This document shows, piece after piece, positions 7,156 through 16,235 of a stretch of 64,000 nucleotides of DNA. The DNA is from Mycobacterium neglectum. GTDB taxonomy: Bacteria; Actinomycetota; Actinomycetes; Mycobacteriales; Mycobacteriaceae. Below the pieces are notes generated by a model. That model was given only the letters and a program-made list of their open reading frames with translations, was not told the DNA's origin and ran no database searches. The stretch lies in contig NZ_NVQE01000005.1 of assembly GCF_002591975.1 (NCBI RefSeq), forward strand, positions 1 through 64,000. Reading direction: 5' to 3'. Position 1 is the first letter of the stretch. Every line of letters starts with the position of its first letter. The translations under genes were made by a program, and so were the position numbers.

Positions 7156-9651
7156 CTAGACCTTCACCGTCACCGGCAGCACGTTCCAGATGTCGTCGGA
7201 GTACTCGGCGATGGAGCGGTCCGACGAGAACTTGCCGCTGCGCGCCGTGTTCAGGATCGACATCCGCGTCCACGACGCAGTGTCCCGCCACGCCGCGCTC
7301 ACGCGCTCTTGACATGCGACATAGGACGCGTAGTCGGCGAGAACCAGGAACGGATCGTCGTGCCGCAGGTTGTCGACCAGCGGACGGAACACCTCGGTGT
7401 CGCCGCGGGAGAACCGCCCACCCGCGATCAGATCCAGCACCGCGGCCAGCTCGGCGTCGCCGTCGATGTAGTCCGACGGCCGGTACCCGTCGCGCTTGAC
7501 CTGCTCGACCTCGTCGACGGTCAGACCGAACAGAAAGAAGTTCTCGGCGCCCGCCTCCTCGCGGATCTCGACATTCGCGCCGTCGAAGGTGCCGATCGTC
7601 AGCGCGCCGTTGAGCATGAACTTCATGTTTCCCGTGCCCGACGCCTCCTTACCCGCCGTGGAGATCTGCTCCGACAGATCGGCCGCCGGGTAGATCAGGT
7701 GGGCGTTCTGCACATTGAAATTCGGGATGAACGCGACCTTGAGGAACTGGTTGACATCCGGGTCGTCGTTGACGGTCTCGCCAACGGCGTTGATCAACTT
7801 GATGATTCGCTTGGCCAGAAAGTAACCGGGCGCGGCCTTGCCGCCGAAGATGAATGCCCGCGGCGGAAGGTCGATGCCGGGGTTGGATTTGATGCGGTGA
7901 TACAAGGTGGCGATGTGCAACACGTTGAGGTGCTGACGCTTGTATTCGTGAATTCGCTTGACCTGGATGTCGAACAGCCAGCCGGGATCGAGCTGCACGC
8001 CGGTCGTCGATGACACATAGTCGGCCAGCCGCGCCTTGTTCGCCCGCTTGACGTCCCGCCACTTACCGCGGAAGGCAGCGTCGTCGACGAACGCTTCGAG
8101 CCTCTGCAACCTGTCGAGGTTCGACAGCCAACCCTCACCGATCGTGTCGTCGAGCAGATTCCGCAGGCCCGGGTTCGCCAGCGCCAGGAACCGTCGCGGA
8201 GTGACCCCATTGGTCTTGTTGGAGAAGCGCTCCGGCCACAACTCGAAGAAGTCCTTGAGCACGCTCTGCTTGAGCAAGTCCGAGTGCAGCGCCGCGACGC
8301 CGTTGACGGCGTGGCTGCCGACCGTGGCCAGGTGGGCCATTCGGACGTTCTTTCCGCCGTCCTCGCCGATGAGCGACATCCTTCGCAACCGGTCGTCGTC
8401 ACCGGGGAACGCCGCACGCACCTCGTCGAGGAAACGGCGGTTGATCTCGTAGATGATCTCGAGGTGCCGCGGCAGCGACTCGGCGAACAATCCCAGCGGC
8501 CACGTCTCCAACGCTTCGGGCAGCAGCGTGTGGTTGGTGTAGCCGAACGTGGCCACCGTGATGTCCCAGGCCTCGTCCCAATCCAGTTGACGTTCGTCGA
8601 CCAGCAGCCGCATCAGTTCCGCGACGCCGATCGACGGATGGGTGTCGTTGAGCTGCAACGCGAATCGGTCGGCGAGATCGGTGACGGACGCGTCGGCCAG
8701 GTCATCCATGATGTGCAGGACGTGCTGTATCGAGCACGAGACGAAGAAGTACTGCTGAAGCAACCGAAGCCGCTTGCCCACGTCCGGCTCGTCGTTGGGG
8801 TACAACACCTTGGTGACCGTCTCCGAGGTGACCTCGTCCTCGACGGCCTTGTAATAGTCCCCGGTGTTGAAGGCATCCAACGCGAACGACTCGACGGCGC
8901 GTGCACTCCACAGGGTCAGCACGTTGCACGTGTTCACGCCGTAGCCCTGAATGGGGGTGTCGTAGGCGACACCTTTCAAGACGCGGCCGGGCACCCAGCG
9001 GACGCGGTCATGTCCGGCGTCGTCAAGGTAGTGCTCGGTGTGGCCGCCCCAGTTGACCAGATAGTTGACGTCGGGCTTCGGGATCTCCCAGGGGTTCCCA
9101 TTGGCTAGCCAGTTGTCGGTCTTCTCGACCTGCCAACCGTCGTGGATCTCCTGATCGAAGATGCCGAACTCGTAGCGGATTCCGTAGCCGATGGCCGGGC
9201 GCTCCAGCGTGGCCAGCGAGTCCAGGTAGCACGCGGCCAGCCTGCCGAGGCCACCGTTTCCCAGCCCGGGTTCCTCCTCGCAGGCCAACACCTCGTCGAA
9301 GCCGACACCGATTCCCTCCAGCGCCGCGCGCGCCTGCTCCTCGATCCCGAGGTTCAGCAGATTGCTGCCGAGCTGCGGGCCCATCAGGAACTCGGCCGAC
9401 AGGTAGCACGTGACCTTGCGGCCCAGATCGAGCGAGGTCAGCGTGGACGCCGCCCGGTTGTCCTGCATGCGATCGCGGACCGCCAGCGCGGTCGCGCGGT
9501 AGAAGTGCTCCGGCGTCAGGGCAGCGGCCGGCCGGCCGATCGAGTAGCGAAGGTGGTCGACGATGCCCCGTCGCAATGCATCGGCGGACCGCCCGGAGCG
9601 GCTGCGCTCATCGAGGTCGGCGGCTTTTCCATTCTGGGTGACGTCGCTCAT
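7156..9651 (-). CDS. glgP: Glycogen/maltodextrin phosphorylase
   Basis: This 831-residue GT35 enzyme phosphorolyses alpha-1,4-glucans to glucose-1-phosphate in the cytoplasm. The length and order match the classical bacterial/animal form. Evidence includes YLSAEFLMG near residue 83, the glycine-rich segment NGGLGRLAACYLDS, QLNDTHP, VKRIHEYKRQ and the PLP-lysine motif GTGNMKFMLNG with the Lys at about residue 675. All key residues I can check are present. It is a single-gene unit: the next gene upstream is divergent, 61 bases away. No other glycogen gene is in the window. Confidence 0.97.
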   Translation of the reverse strand: MSDVTQNGKAADLDERSRSGRSADALRRGIVDHLRYSIGRPAAALTPEHFYRATALAVRDRMQDNRAASTLTSLDLGRKVTCYLSAEFLMGPQLGSNLLNLGIEEQARAALEGIGVGFDEVLACEEEPGLGNGGLGRLAACYLDSLATLERPAIGYGIRYEFGIFDQEIHDGWQVEKTDNWLANGNPWEIPKPDVNYLVNWGGHTEHYLDDAGHDRVRWVPGRVLKGVAYDTPIQGYGVNTCNVLTLWSARAVESFALDAFNTGDYYKAVEDEVTSETVTKVLYPNDEPDVGKRLRLLQQYFFVSCSIQHVLHIMDDLADASVTDLADRFALQLNDTHPSIGVAELMRLLVDERQLDWDEAWDITVATFGYTNHTLLPEALETWPLGLFAESLPRHLEIIYEINRRFLDEVRAAFPGDDDRLRRMSLIGEDGGKNVRMAHLATVGSHAVNGVAALHSDLLKQSVLKDFFELWPERFSNKTNGVTPRRFLALANPGLRNLLDDTIGEGWLSNLDRLQRLEAFVDDAAFRGKWRDVKRANKARLADYVSSTTGVQLDPGWLFDIQVKRIHEYKRQHLNVLHIATLYHRIKSNPGIDLPPRAFIFGGKAAPGYFLAKRIIKLINAVGETVNDDPDVNQFLKVAFIPNFNVQNAHLIYPAADLSEQISTAGKEASGTGNMKFMLNGALTIGTFDGANVEIREEAGAENFFLFGLTVDEVEQVKRDGYRPSDYIDGDAELAAVLDLIAGGRFSRGDTEVFRPLVDNLRHDDPFLVLADYASYVACQERVSAAWRDTASWTRMSILNTARSGKFSSDRSIAEYSDDIWNVLPVTVKV

Positions 9652-9712
9652 TGCCGGAGTGTGGCATTAAATGACGTCGCACAAATGAACTTCAGGCGAG
9701 CATGATGTAGCC

Positions 9713-10327
9713 ATGCGCAGCGTAGTCACCTCTGTCGAGGACCTCCGTGCGATCGTCGGAGAACCGCAGCAGGCCGTCGCGAACAAGGTCAAGGACCGGC
9801 TCTCGCCTGTGCAGCGGGATTGGCTGGCGCACTCTCCGCTCGGCTTCGTTGCGACGACCGATGCACGGGGCCGCGTCGACGTCTCCCCGAAAGGCGATCC
9901 TCCCGGTTTCGTTCACGTCATCGACGACACCACCATCGCGATCCCGGAACGGCCGGGCAACAAGCGGGTCGACGGCTACCTCAACGTATTGCAGCGCCCG
10001 CAGGTCGGCACTCTGTTCTTGATTCCCGGTCGCGGCGACACGCTGCGGATCAACGGCGCGGCCCGGATCCTCTCTGACGCCGACTATTTCGACGCGATGG
10101 TGGTGAAGGGCAATCGGCCCATCCTCGCGCTGGAGATCGACATCGAAGAGGTGTTCTTCCACTGCGCCAAGGCTTTCATGCGCTCAGACACCTGGGACCC
10201 GTCGACGTGGAATCCGACGGCGCTCCCGAGTGTTGCGGAGCTCGCCAAAGCCGTTCGTAGCGACTGGACTTCGGCCCAGCTCGAGGAGTACTACGGCGAG
10301 GACAACTACCGCAAGATGCTCTACTGA
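9713..10327 (+). CDS. Pyridoxamine 5'-phosphate oxidase-like FMN-binding protein
   Basis: This 204-residue protein has the split-barrel fold of PNPOx-like flavin or F420 proteins. The core is LGFVATTDARGRVDVSPKGD (near residue 43), then ERPGNKRVDGYLNVLQRPQVGTLFLIPG and a substrate-side stretch EVFFHCAKAFMRS. Proteins of this type are often annotated as an MSMEG_1024-like family; no physiological substrate is known to me. It is divergent from glgP and its stop is one base away from the stop of the convergent SDR gene. Confidence 0.8.
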   Translation: MRSVVTSVEDLRAIVGEPQQAVANKVKDRLSPVQRDWLAHSPLGFVATTDARGRVDVSPKGDPPGFVHVIDDTTIAIPERPGNKRVDGYLNVLQRPQVGTLFLIPGRGDTLRINGAARILSDADYFDAMVVKGNRPILALEIDIEEVFFHCAKAFMRSDTWDPSTWNPTALPSVAELAKAVRSDWTSAQLEEYYGEDNYRKMLY

Positions 10328-10328
10328 G

Positions 10329-11093
10329 TCAGATCTGGTTGATACCGCCGTCGACGGGGATGTCGGCACCTGTAGTGAAGCTGCTCAGATCCGAGGCCAG
10401 GAACAGCGCGGTCTTGGCGACCTCGTCGGGCGTGCCGAAGCGGCCCATCGGAACGATGCTGCGCTGGTAATTCTCGAACTGCTCCCGGGAATCAGGCTGC
10501 CCGTCGAAGAGCATCCGGGCGAGCGTCTCGATCCCGGGTGTATCGGTCGCACCGGGGCTCACGGAGTTGACACGAATTCCACGGTCCCGCAATTCAAGAG
10601 CCCAGGTCCTGGCGAACGAGCGCACAGCGGCCTTGATTGCCCCGTAGACCCCGATCGCGTCGTTGCCGCGTACCGCGGTCGTGGACGCGTTGAGGATGAC
10701 CGACCCGCCGTCGTTGAGTAGCGGCAGAGCTTTCTGCACCGTGAAGACGACACCCTTGAAGTCCACCCCGAGTTGGTAATCCAACTGCTCTTCGGTGATT
10801 TCTCCGATGCGTGCCACTTCGAGAATCGCGGCGTTGGCGAACACCACGTCGATGCGCCGACCACTTTCGGCGACCACGGAGTAGAGCCGGTCGAGATCCT
10901 CGGCCTTGCTCACGTCGCCCTGGACCCCGGTCGTATGGTCGCCGAGTTCCTTGACCGCCAAGTCGAGCTCGGCCTGCCTGCGGCCGGTGATGAAGACGTA
11001 GGCGCCCTCCTCGATGAACCGCTTGGCGGTGGCGAACCCAATGCCGGTCGAGCCGCCGGTGATGACCGCTGTCTTGCCCTCAAGTAGTGCCAT
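10329..11093 (-). CDS. Short-chain dehydrogenase/reductase (SDR)
   Basis: This is a 254-residue classical SDR: cofactor motif TGGSTGIG near residue 12, NAA(I) motif, catalytic YGAIK (YxxxK) and SPGATDTPG after it. The start is the ATG at 11093, preceded by a GAAGGG ribosome site; a GTG 15 bases upstream is less likely because it falls in that site and in an inverted repeat. It is downstream of, and co-directional with, a TetR gene. A perfect inverted repeat in the 77-base gap suggests TetR control. The substrate is unknown. Confidence 0.9.
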   Translation of the reverse strand: MALLEGKTAVITGGSTGIGFATAKRFIEEGAYVFITGRRQAELDLAVKELGDHTTGVQGDVSKAEDLDRLYSVVAESGRRIDVVFANAAILEVARIGEITEEQLDYQLGVDFKGVVFTVQKALPLLNDGGSVILNASTTAVRGNDAIGVYGAIKAAVRSFARTWALELRDRGIRVNSVSPGATDTPGIETLARMLFDGQPDSREQFENYQRSIVPMGRFGTPDEVAKTALFLASDLSSFTTGADIPVDGGINQI

Positions 11094-11107
11094 GTTCGTG
11101 CCCTTCA

Positions 11108-11137
11108 CTAGTTATGTACTAATCAGTCAATAACTAG
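11108..11137. promoter_or_regulatory. 8-bp inverted repeat upstream of the SDR gene, candidate operator
   Basis: The arms ctagttat (11108-11115) and ataactag (11130-11137) are perfectly complementary, with a 14-base spacer that contains ACT-x4-AGT. It is 15 bases upstream of the SDR start and directly downstream of the TetR gene. AT-rich arms in a GC-rich genome support a regulatory role. The binding protein is inferred to be the neighbouring TetR. Confidence 0.5.
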
Positions 11138-11170
11138 GACGTACTGGATCCACGATCTATTCCGCACCGG

Positions 11171-11761
11171 TCAAGGGGTGGGAATGAGCGCGATCATCTC
11201 TTCGGCCGCGGTCTTGAGGTGGGGCGGCTTCACACCGCCTTCGTGCAGCGCCTCGATACCGCGCATGAAGGTCAGCAGGGTGCCGGCCAGCGCCTTCGCG
11301 TCGACCTCGGCATCGATGTCCCCGTCCTGCTGCGCTTCGGCGACGGTGTCGGCGAGTTCGTCGCGCCATACCGAGTACGCGCGCTCGACCTTGCTCTTCA
11401 CCTCGTCGTCGGTGGAGCCGAGTTCTGCGGCGCTTCTTGCCATCATGCAGCCGCGCCTGGCCTTGTCGGTGGCGGCGGCCATGGCCTGCCAGCGGATATG
11501 GCGCGTCAGCCGTTCGTAGGCGCGGTACTTGGGGTCGTGTAGTTGGGCACGGACGCCGTCGAGAGCAGTGGCGATGTAGTCGTCGAGCGACCGCATGAAC
11601 AGACCGTGTTTGTCGCCGAACGCGCCGTACAGGCTGCCCTTGCCCAGTCCGGTCGCGGCCGTCAGGTCGTCGACCGAGGTTGCCCCGTAGCCGCGTGTCC
11701 AGAACTCATCGCGGGCGGCCGCGATGACGTCGGACTCCTCGAACTTGCGGGGGCGGGCCAT
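11171..11761 (-). CDS. TetR/AcrR-family regulator
   Basis: This 196-residue protein has an N-terminal helix-turn-helix (GATSVDDLTAATGLGKGSLYGAFGDKHGLF, residues about 25-54) and an all-helical ligand domain with CMMARSAAELG. The length is typical for TetR. The ATG at 11761 gives the usual MARPRKFEE start; the open frame continues upstream over a palindrome and looks non-coding. Its most likely target is the SDR gene downstream. The arrangement resembles TetR regulators of detoxifying reductases, but the ligand is not predictable. Confidence 0.88.
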   Translation of the reverse strand: MARPRKFEESDVIAAARDEFWTRGYGATSVDDLTAATGLGKGSLYGAFGDKHGLFMRSLDDYIATALDGVRAQLHDPKYRAYERLTRHIRWQAMAAATDKARRGCMMARSAAELGSTDDEVKSKVERAYSVWRDELADTVAEAQQDGDIDAEVDAKALAGTLLTFMRGIEALHEGGVKPPHLKTAAEEMIALIPTP

Positions 11762-11782
11762 ATCCCACACTACGTCCGTTTT

Positions 11783-11796
11783 GGAATGAATATTCC
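11783..11796. promoter_or_regulatory. GGAAT-4-ATTCC palindrome at the TetR promoter
   Basis: A 14-bp site, GGAAT-GAAT-ATTCC, lies 22 bases upstream of the TetR start codon. The five-base arms are perfect. Its position fits autorepression by the TetR protein. It differs in sequence from the repeat upstream of the SDR gene, so only one of the two may be the regulator's own site. Confidence 0.45.
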
Positions 11797-11828
11797 GTAA
11801 AGTCTGCTGTGAAGAGGCTCCGGTCGGC

Positions 11829-12839
11829 TCAGGGCTTGATGGCGGCACGCAACTTGCCCGCCGGCACCGGAGCGAGCGCCGACGCGATGGCGTCGAGGTC
11901 GACGGGGTCGGCGACCACGCTGTGCCACGGATACGCCTCGAGTGTGCGCTCCAGGAACTTCACAGCGCGGGTGAGGTGCCGAGGTTCGTAATTGTGGACA
12001 CCGGTGATCGTGAGCCACTGCCGCACCATCGTCTCCGGGCTCACCTCGATCCGCCGACCCGGCATCACCGAGCCGGCCAGCACCAGCACCCCGCCGGTAC
12101 TCAAGCGGCCGAACGCCGAATCGATTGCCGTCGAGGACCCGGAGAAGTCGATCGCTGCGTCCACCGACCCGCCGCCGTCGGGCGTTCCGCCGAATCGGCT
12201 CACCATCTCAAGCCGCTGTTGATCGAGGTCGGTGACGCGCACCCGCGCGCCGGCCTCGGCGAGCGCCGCGGCGGCGGTGAGGCCGAGCATGCCCGCCCCG
12301 ACGACGAGCACCCGGCGTCCGGCGACGTTGCCCGCAGCTTCCAGGGTCGCCATCACCGTCGCGGTCGCGCATGCCGCGGGTGCGGCCACCGCATCGGGCA
12401 TGGCGTCTGGCACCTTCGCCATCGCCGTACCTGCAGGCAGCACAACGTGTTCCTCATAGGCGCCGGACAGCGGCCAATCGCCGTCGAAACGTTCATGACC
12501 GACCTTTCGCACCGAAGAGCACTTCGCAGTGAATCCGGATCGGCAGCGTGCGCACCTGCCGCATGACACGGTGACCGACCACACCACGCGGTCCCCGACC
12601 GCGACCGAGCGGGTGCCTCCCGCGACGACGGTGCCGACGGCCTCGTGCCCCAGCACCGAGGGGCACGGTGCGCGGCGGCGGCGGGTCACGGTGTGCAGAT
12701 CACTTCCGCACACGGTGGCCAACCGCACGCGAACCAGCGTTTCGCCACTGCCGAGTTCGGGCAGGTCGACATTCTGCACGTCGACGCCGCTGCCCGTCCA
12801 CACCGCGGCGCGGGTCACACGAGTCTGGATCGTATCCAT
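11829..12839 (-). CDS. Zn-dependent alcohol dehydrogenase, phosphonate-catabolism-associated type
   Basis: This 336-residue medium-chain dehydrogenase has the catalytic zinc ligands in CGSDLH and GHEAVG, a structural-zinc lobe CGRCARCRSGFTAKC, and the NAD site VLVVGAGMLGL. The sequence and location match the group named putative phosphonate catabolism-associated alcohol dehydrogenase (HpnZ-like, from memory). The ATG at 12839 lies inside the phnE gene, a 25-base overlap, so it is the last gene of the phosphonate operon. It may oxidise or reduce a small aldehyde or alcohol released from a phosphonate; that role is inferred. Confidence 0.82.
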   Translation of the reverse strand: MDTIQTRVTRAAVWTGSGVDVQNVDLPELGSGETLVRVRLATVCGSDLHTVTRRRRAPCPSVLGHEAVGTVVAGGTRSVAVGDRVVWSVTVSCGRCARCRSGFTAKCSSVRKVGHERFDGDWPLSGAYEEHVVLPAGTAMAKVPDAMPDAVAAPAACATATVMATLEAAGNVAGRRVLVVGAGMLGLTAAAALAEAGARVRVTDLDQQRLEMVSRFGGTPDGGGSVDAAIDFSGSSTAIDSAFGRLSTGGVLVLAGSVMPGRRIEVSPETMVRQWLTITGVHNYEPRHLTRAVKFLERTLEAYPWHSVVADPVDLDAIASALAPVPAGKLRAAIKP

Positions 12840-14416
12840 CCTGACAGCCTCTCGATCGTGTAGACGATCACGAAGATGATCAGCACGATGGCGCCGGTGA
12901 CGTCGAAGTTGACGGTGCGGATCGATTCGAACAACAGGAACCCGATACCGCCCGCGCCGACGATGCCGAGAATCGTCGACGTCCGGATGTTGACGTCGAA
13001 CATGTAGAGACTCGACCCCACCATCGATGGCATCGCCTGTGGAATCACCGCGGAGAACAGCACTTTCCACCATCCGCCGCCGACCGACCGGACCGCCTCC
13101 ATGGGTCCGGGGTCGATCTCCTCGACCGAGTCCGCCACCAGCTTGGCCAGGAATCCGATGGATGCGATCGCCAACGCACAGGTGCCTGCGACCGGTCCGA
13201 GCCCCAGCGCGGCGACGAAGACCACCGCAAGGATCAGCTCCGGCACCGCACGTACCGCGAGTATCCAGCCGCGCGCCAGCCAGTAGACGGTTGCGTTCGG
13301 AGACACGTTGCGGGCAGCCAGGATTCCGACCGGGATCGACAGCACGATGCCTATCGCCGTCGACACCACACCGATCGCCACCGTCTGCAATGCGGCTGCC
13401 CACAGGTCAATGCCCAGCGCCTCGAAGTTGGGCGGGATCATCCTGGTGAAGACTTCCAGCGACGGTCCCACCCAGGTGAACAGAGATATCGGATTGATCT
13501 CCAACACGAGAAGCGACGCGATGGTCGTGACGATGAGCAGGCCGGAGAACACGAAGCGCATCACGCGATCTCGTCGTGGACTCGATTGGGACGGGTTGAG
13601 CAGCATGCGCCGCACCCAGATCGCCAGCAGTTCCATCGCCACGATGATCACCAGGATCACCAGCACGATGCCCAGCGCTCGCGGATAGATCAGCCCCCGC
13701 AGTGCGTCCTGCAGCGCGAATCCGATGCCGCCCGCGCCGACGAAGCCGAGCACCACCGACATGCGCAGGTTGATGTCGATGCGATAGACGAACGTACCGA
13801 TCCACGACGGCATGACCTGTGGGATAACGGCATTGATCATCTCGCGGAAGTACCCGACCCCCGTGCTGCGCACCGCCTCCCGCGGACCCGGGGCGGTCTG
13901 CTCGATCGCGTCGGCGAACAGTTTGCCGAGCATGCCGATGGAGTGCACGGCCAGCGCCAGAATGCCGGGCAGGATACCGATTCCCAGCGCCCGCACGAAC
14001 AGCACGGCGAATAACAGGTCGGGCATCGCGCGACAGAAGGTGATGAAGGCACGTGCCACGGCATACACCGCCGGATGGGGGGTGGTGTTTCGAGCGGCCA
14101 TGAACGCCAACGGAACCGAGGCGATCGCGGCCAGCACCGTACCGAGCACCGCCATCAGCAATGTCTCGAACGCCAGGTTGCCGATGCGGCCCGGATCGTC
14201 AAGCCGCGGCGGCAGCATGCGATCCAGCAGCCGCATCACATCGTCGAGACCGTCGACCAGGGTGGCGAGGTTGAAGTCGATGTACCACGCCGCGGCCAGG
14301 GTGGCGACCACCGCGCCCACTGCCAGGATCGGCAGCAATCCCGGCAGCGGAGCCCGCTTCCGGACGGGCGGGGCCGCACCCGGGTCGGCAGGAGGATCCT
14401 GCAGCGCGGTGCTCAC
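12815..14416 (-). CDS. phnE: Phosphonate ABC transporter permease, PhnE-PhnE tandem fusion
   Basis: This 533-residue membrane protein consists of two homologous PhnE permease modules, about residues 20-270 and 275-530. Each carries the family's IPQxMPSxxGxxxYxxDxNxR segment and a VGAGGIGF loop, first near residue 220 and again near residue 490. Many PhnE proteins are single modules of about 270 residues, so this one probably supplies both halves of the channel. It starts with GTG at 14416, two bases after the phnC stop, and overlaps the dehydrogenase gene. Confidence 0.93.
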   Translation of the reverse strand: MSTALQDPPADPGAAPPVRKRAPLPGLLPILAVGAVVATLAAAWYIDFNLATLVDGLDDVMRLLDRMLPPRLDDPGRIGNLAFETLLMAVLGTVLAAIASVPLAFMAARNTTPHPAVYAVARAFITFCRAMPDLLFAVLFVRALGIGILPGILALAVHSIGMLGKLFADAIEQTAPGPREAVRSTGVGYFREMINAVIPQVMPSWIGTFVYRIDINLRMSVVLGFVGAGGIGFALQDALRGLIYPRALGIVLVILVIIVAMELLAIWVRRMLLNPSQSSPRRDRVMRFVFSGLLIVTTIASLLVLEINPISLFTWVGPSLEVFTRMIPPNFEALGIDLWAAALQTVAIGVVSTAIGIVLSIPVGILAARNVSPNATVYWLARGWILAVRAVPELILAVVFVAALGLGPVAGTCALAIASIGFLAKLVADSVEEIDPGPMEAVRSVGGGWWKVLFSAVIPQAMPSMVGSSLYMFDVNIRTSTILGIVGAGGIGFLLFESIRTVNFDVTGAIVLIIFVIVYTIERLSGWIRSRLV

Positions 14417-14418
14417 TA

Positions 14419-15231
14419 CTATCCCGTCACCCGTGATTTCGACTCTGCGACTGTGGGATCCACGCGTTGGTAGATTTCCATGACGTCCTCGCGCGTCATC
14501 CCGACAGCGGGCCGGTCCAGCACCTTCTGGCCGTTGCGAAGACCGACGAGCCGGTGCGCCCAGCCGAGCGCGAGGTCGATCTGGTGCAGGGTGCAGACCA
14601 CGGTCAGCTTCTCCTCGACGCAGACCTGGAACAGCAGATCCATGACGACACCGGCGTTTTCGGGATCAAGGGAAGCGACCGGCTCGTCGGCAAGCAGAAG
14701 TCCCGGCTGCTGCATGAGCGTGCGGGCAATCGCCACTCGCTGCTGCTGTCCGCCGGACAGTGTGTCGGCGCGTCGCTCGGCGAACTTCGCCAGACCGACA
14801 CGGTCGAGGTGCGCCATCGCCTCGCTGCGCATCTTCCTCGGATAGGTCAACGATCCGTACCGCGGCACACTCAGCTGACCGAGCCCGCCGATGAGGACGT
14901 TCTCCAGGCAGCTGAGGCGGCCCACGAGGTTGAAATGCTGAAAGACGAATCCGACATTGCGGCGCAGCGCCCGCAGCTGCGCCCGCGACGCCGTATCGAC
15001 CCGCGTCCCGCCCACCTCGACGGTGCCCGATGTGACGGGATGCAGACCGTTGAGGCAGCGCAGCAGCGTGGACTTGCCCGATCCCGAAAGACCCAGCAGC
15101 ACAACCAGTTCACTGCGGTGCACGTCAACGGATACGTCGTCGAGCGCGAGGGTGTCGCCGAATTTCTTCGTGACGTTCTTGGCTGAGACGACAACGTCGT
15201 CGCCCGCCACTGGCGAGTCGGCGTCCGACAT
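14419..15231 (-). CDS. phnC: Phosphonate ABC transporter ATP-binding protein
   Basis: This 270-residue ATPase subunit has Walker A LGLSGSGKST, Q-loop FQHFNLVGRLSCLENVLIG (typical of PhnC), signature LSGGQQQRVA, Walker B LLADEPVASLDPE and CTLHQIDLA as the switch region. The ATG at 15231 follows the phnD stop by four bases; the longer open frame upstream is antisense to phnD. It works with PhnD and the fused PhnE as one importer for phosphonates or phosphite/phosphate-like anions. Confidence 0.93.
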   Translation of the reverse strand: MSDADSPVAGDDVVVSAKNVTKKFGDTLALDDVSVDVHRSELVVLLGLSGSGKSTLLRCLNGLHPVTSGTVEVGGTRVDTASRAQLRALRRNVGFVFQHFNLVGRLSCLENVLIGGLGQLSVPRYGSLTYPRKMRSEAMAHLDRVGLAKFAERRADTLSGGQQQRVAIARTLMQQPGLLLADEPVASLDPENAGVVMDLLFQVCVEEKLTVVCTLHQIDLALGWAHRLVGLRNGQKVLDRPAVGMTREDVMEIYQRVDPTVAESKSRVTG

Positions 15232-15235
15232 CAGG

Positions 15236-16207
15236 TCAGCTCTTGCACTTCTCGGAGCCGGTGACCTCGCACACCTTGCGCACGCCGTCGTAGTCGGAGT
15301 CCGAGGCGGCCACGACACCCCATGCACGTTCGTCGGTGATCAGGCAGCCGTCGCCTTCGCAGAAGCCTTCCTGTTCCAGCACTTCGGCGTTGGCCTTCTC
15401 CGTGAAGACCTTCGTGAGCTTCTCGATGGCTTCGGTGCCCAGCGAGTCGTTGGCCGCGAACACCGAACCGGCGATCATCTCCGACTTCCACACCGTCTTG
15501 ATGGCACCCGGCTGCAGATCGCCCTTCTCGATCAATGTCGAGTCGACCATGCTGTCCTGCGCGAAGCCCGCGTCGCAGTCACCCGAGTTGACGGCCAGCA
15601 CCGCCGCGTCGTGGGCGCCCGCGTAGATCGGGGTGACGGCGGCGGAGATGTCGGCCTCCGACCCCGACGTGATCACGCCCTCCTCGATGAGCCCGGCCGT
15701 CGGGTACAGGAAGCCCGACGTCGAACCGGGATCGACGAAGCACACCTTCTTGCCCGCGAAGTCCGGAAGGCCGTTGACGGCGCCGTTGTCGGCCTTGGCG
15801 ATGCCGTATGACTGGTATCCCGGCTCTTCGCCCTTCTCCCCGATCACCGCGCCGAGCGGCGTGATCTTGGCGCCGTTGAGGCCGGCCACCACGTAGGCGA
15901 ACGGGCCGAAGAAGGCCAGGTCGACGTTCCCGGCGATCATGCCCTCGACCACACCTGCATAGTCGGAGGCCTGGACGAACTCGACCTTCGATCCGGTCTC
16001 TGACTCCAGCAGCTTGATCAACGGCTCGTAGCTGGCCTTGAGGTCCGCGGAGTTCTCGGATGGGACACCGGCCAGCTGGATCGTCTCGGGGAAGCCCTGT
16101 GCGTTCTTCTCGTCGGATGCGGAATCGGAGCCCGAACATCCGGCTAGTACAAGCGCTGATACGGACACCACGACTGCGGCGGTCAGGAAGCGGTGGCGAA
16201 TTTTCAT
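15236..16207 (-). CDS. phnD: Phosphonate ABC transporter substrate-binding lipoprotein
   Basis: This 323-residue extracytoplasmic protein has a signal peptide with lipobox LAGC (Cys about residue 23). The PhnD-type domain shows VEFVQASDYAGVVEGMIAGNVDLAFFGPFAY and a DPGSTSGFLYPTAGL phosphate-like anion loop. The start is the ATG at 16207 with an AAGGA site ten bases upstream; the frame upstream is noise. Specificity could be phosphonate, phosphite or phosphate, since mycobacterial PhnD homologues (from memory) have been linked to phosphate uptake. Confidence 0.93.
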   Translation of the reverse strand: MKIRHRFLTAAVVVSVSALVLAGCSGSDSASDEKNAQGFPETIQLAGVPSENSADLKASYEPLIKLLESETGSKVEFVQASDYAGVVEGMIAGNVDLAFFGPFAYVVAGLNGAKITPLGAVIGEKGEEPGYQSYGIAKADNGAVNGLPDFAGKKVCFVDPGSTSGFLYPTAGLIEEGVITSGSEADISAAVTPIYAGAHDAAVLAVNSGDCDAGFAQDSMVDSTLIEKGDLQPGAIKTVWKSEMIAGSVFAANDSLGTEAIEKLTKVFTEKANAEVLEQEGFCEGDGCLITDERAWGVVAASDSDYDGVRKVCEVTGSEKCKS

Positions 16208-16235
16208 GCGTGGCAATCCTTTTGGTTGGGCGATT

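Noticed and set aside
12840..13403. Long N-terminal extension of the Zn alcohol dehydrogenase
   Set aside because: It lies over phnE in another frame with shadow composition; the ATG at 12839 gives a normal 336-residue enzyme.
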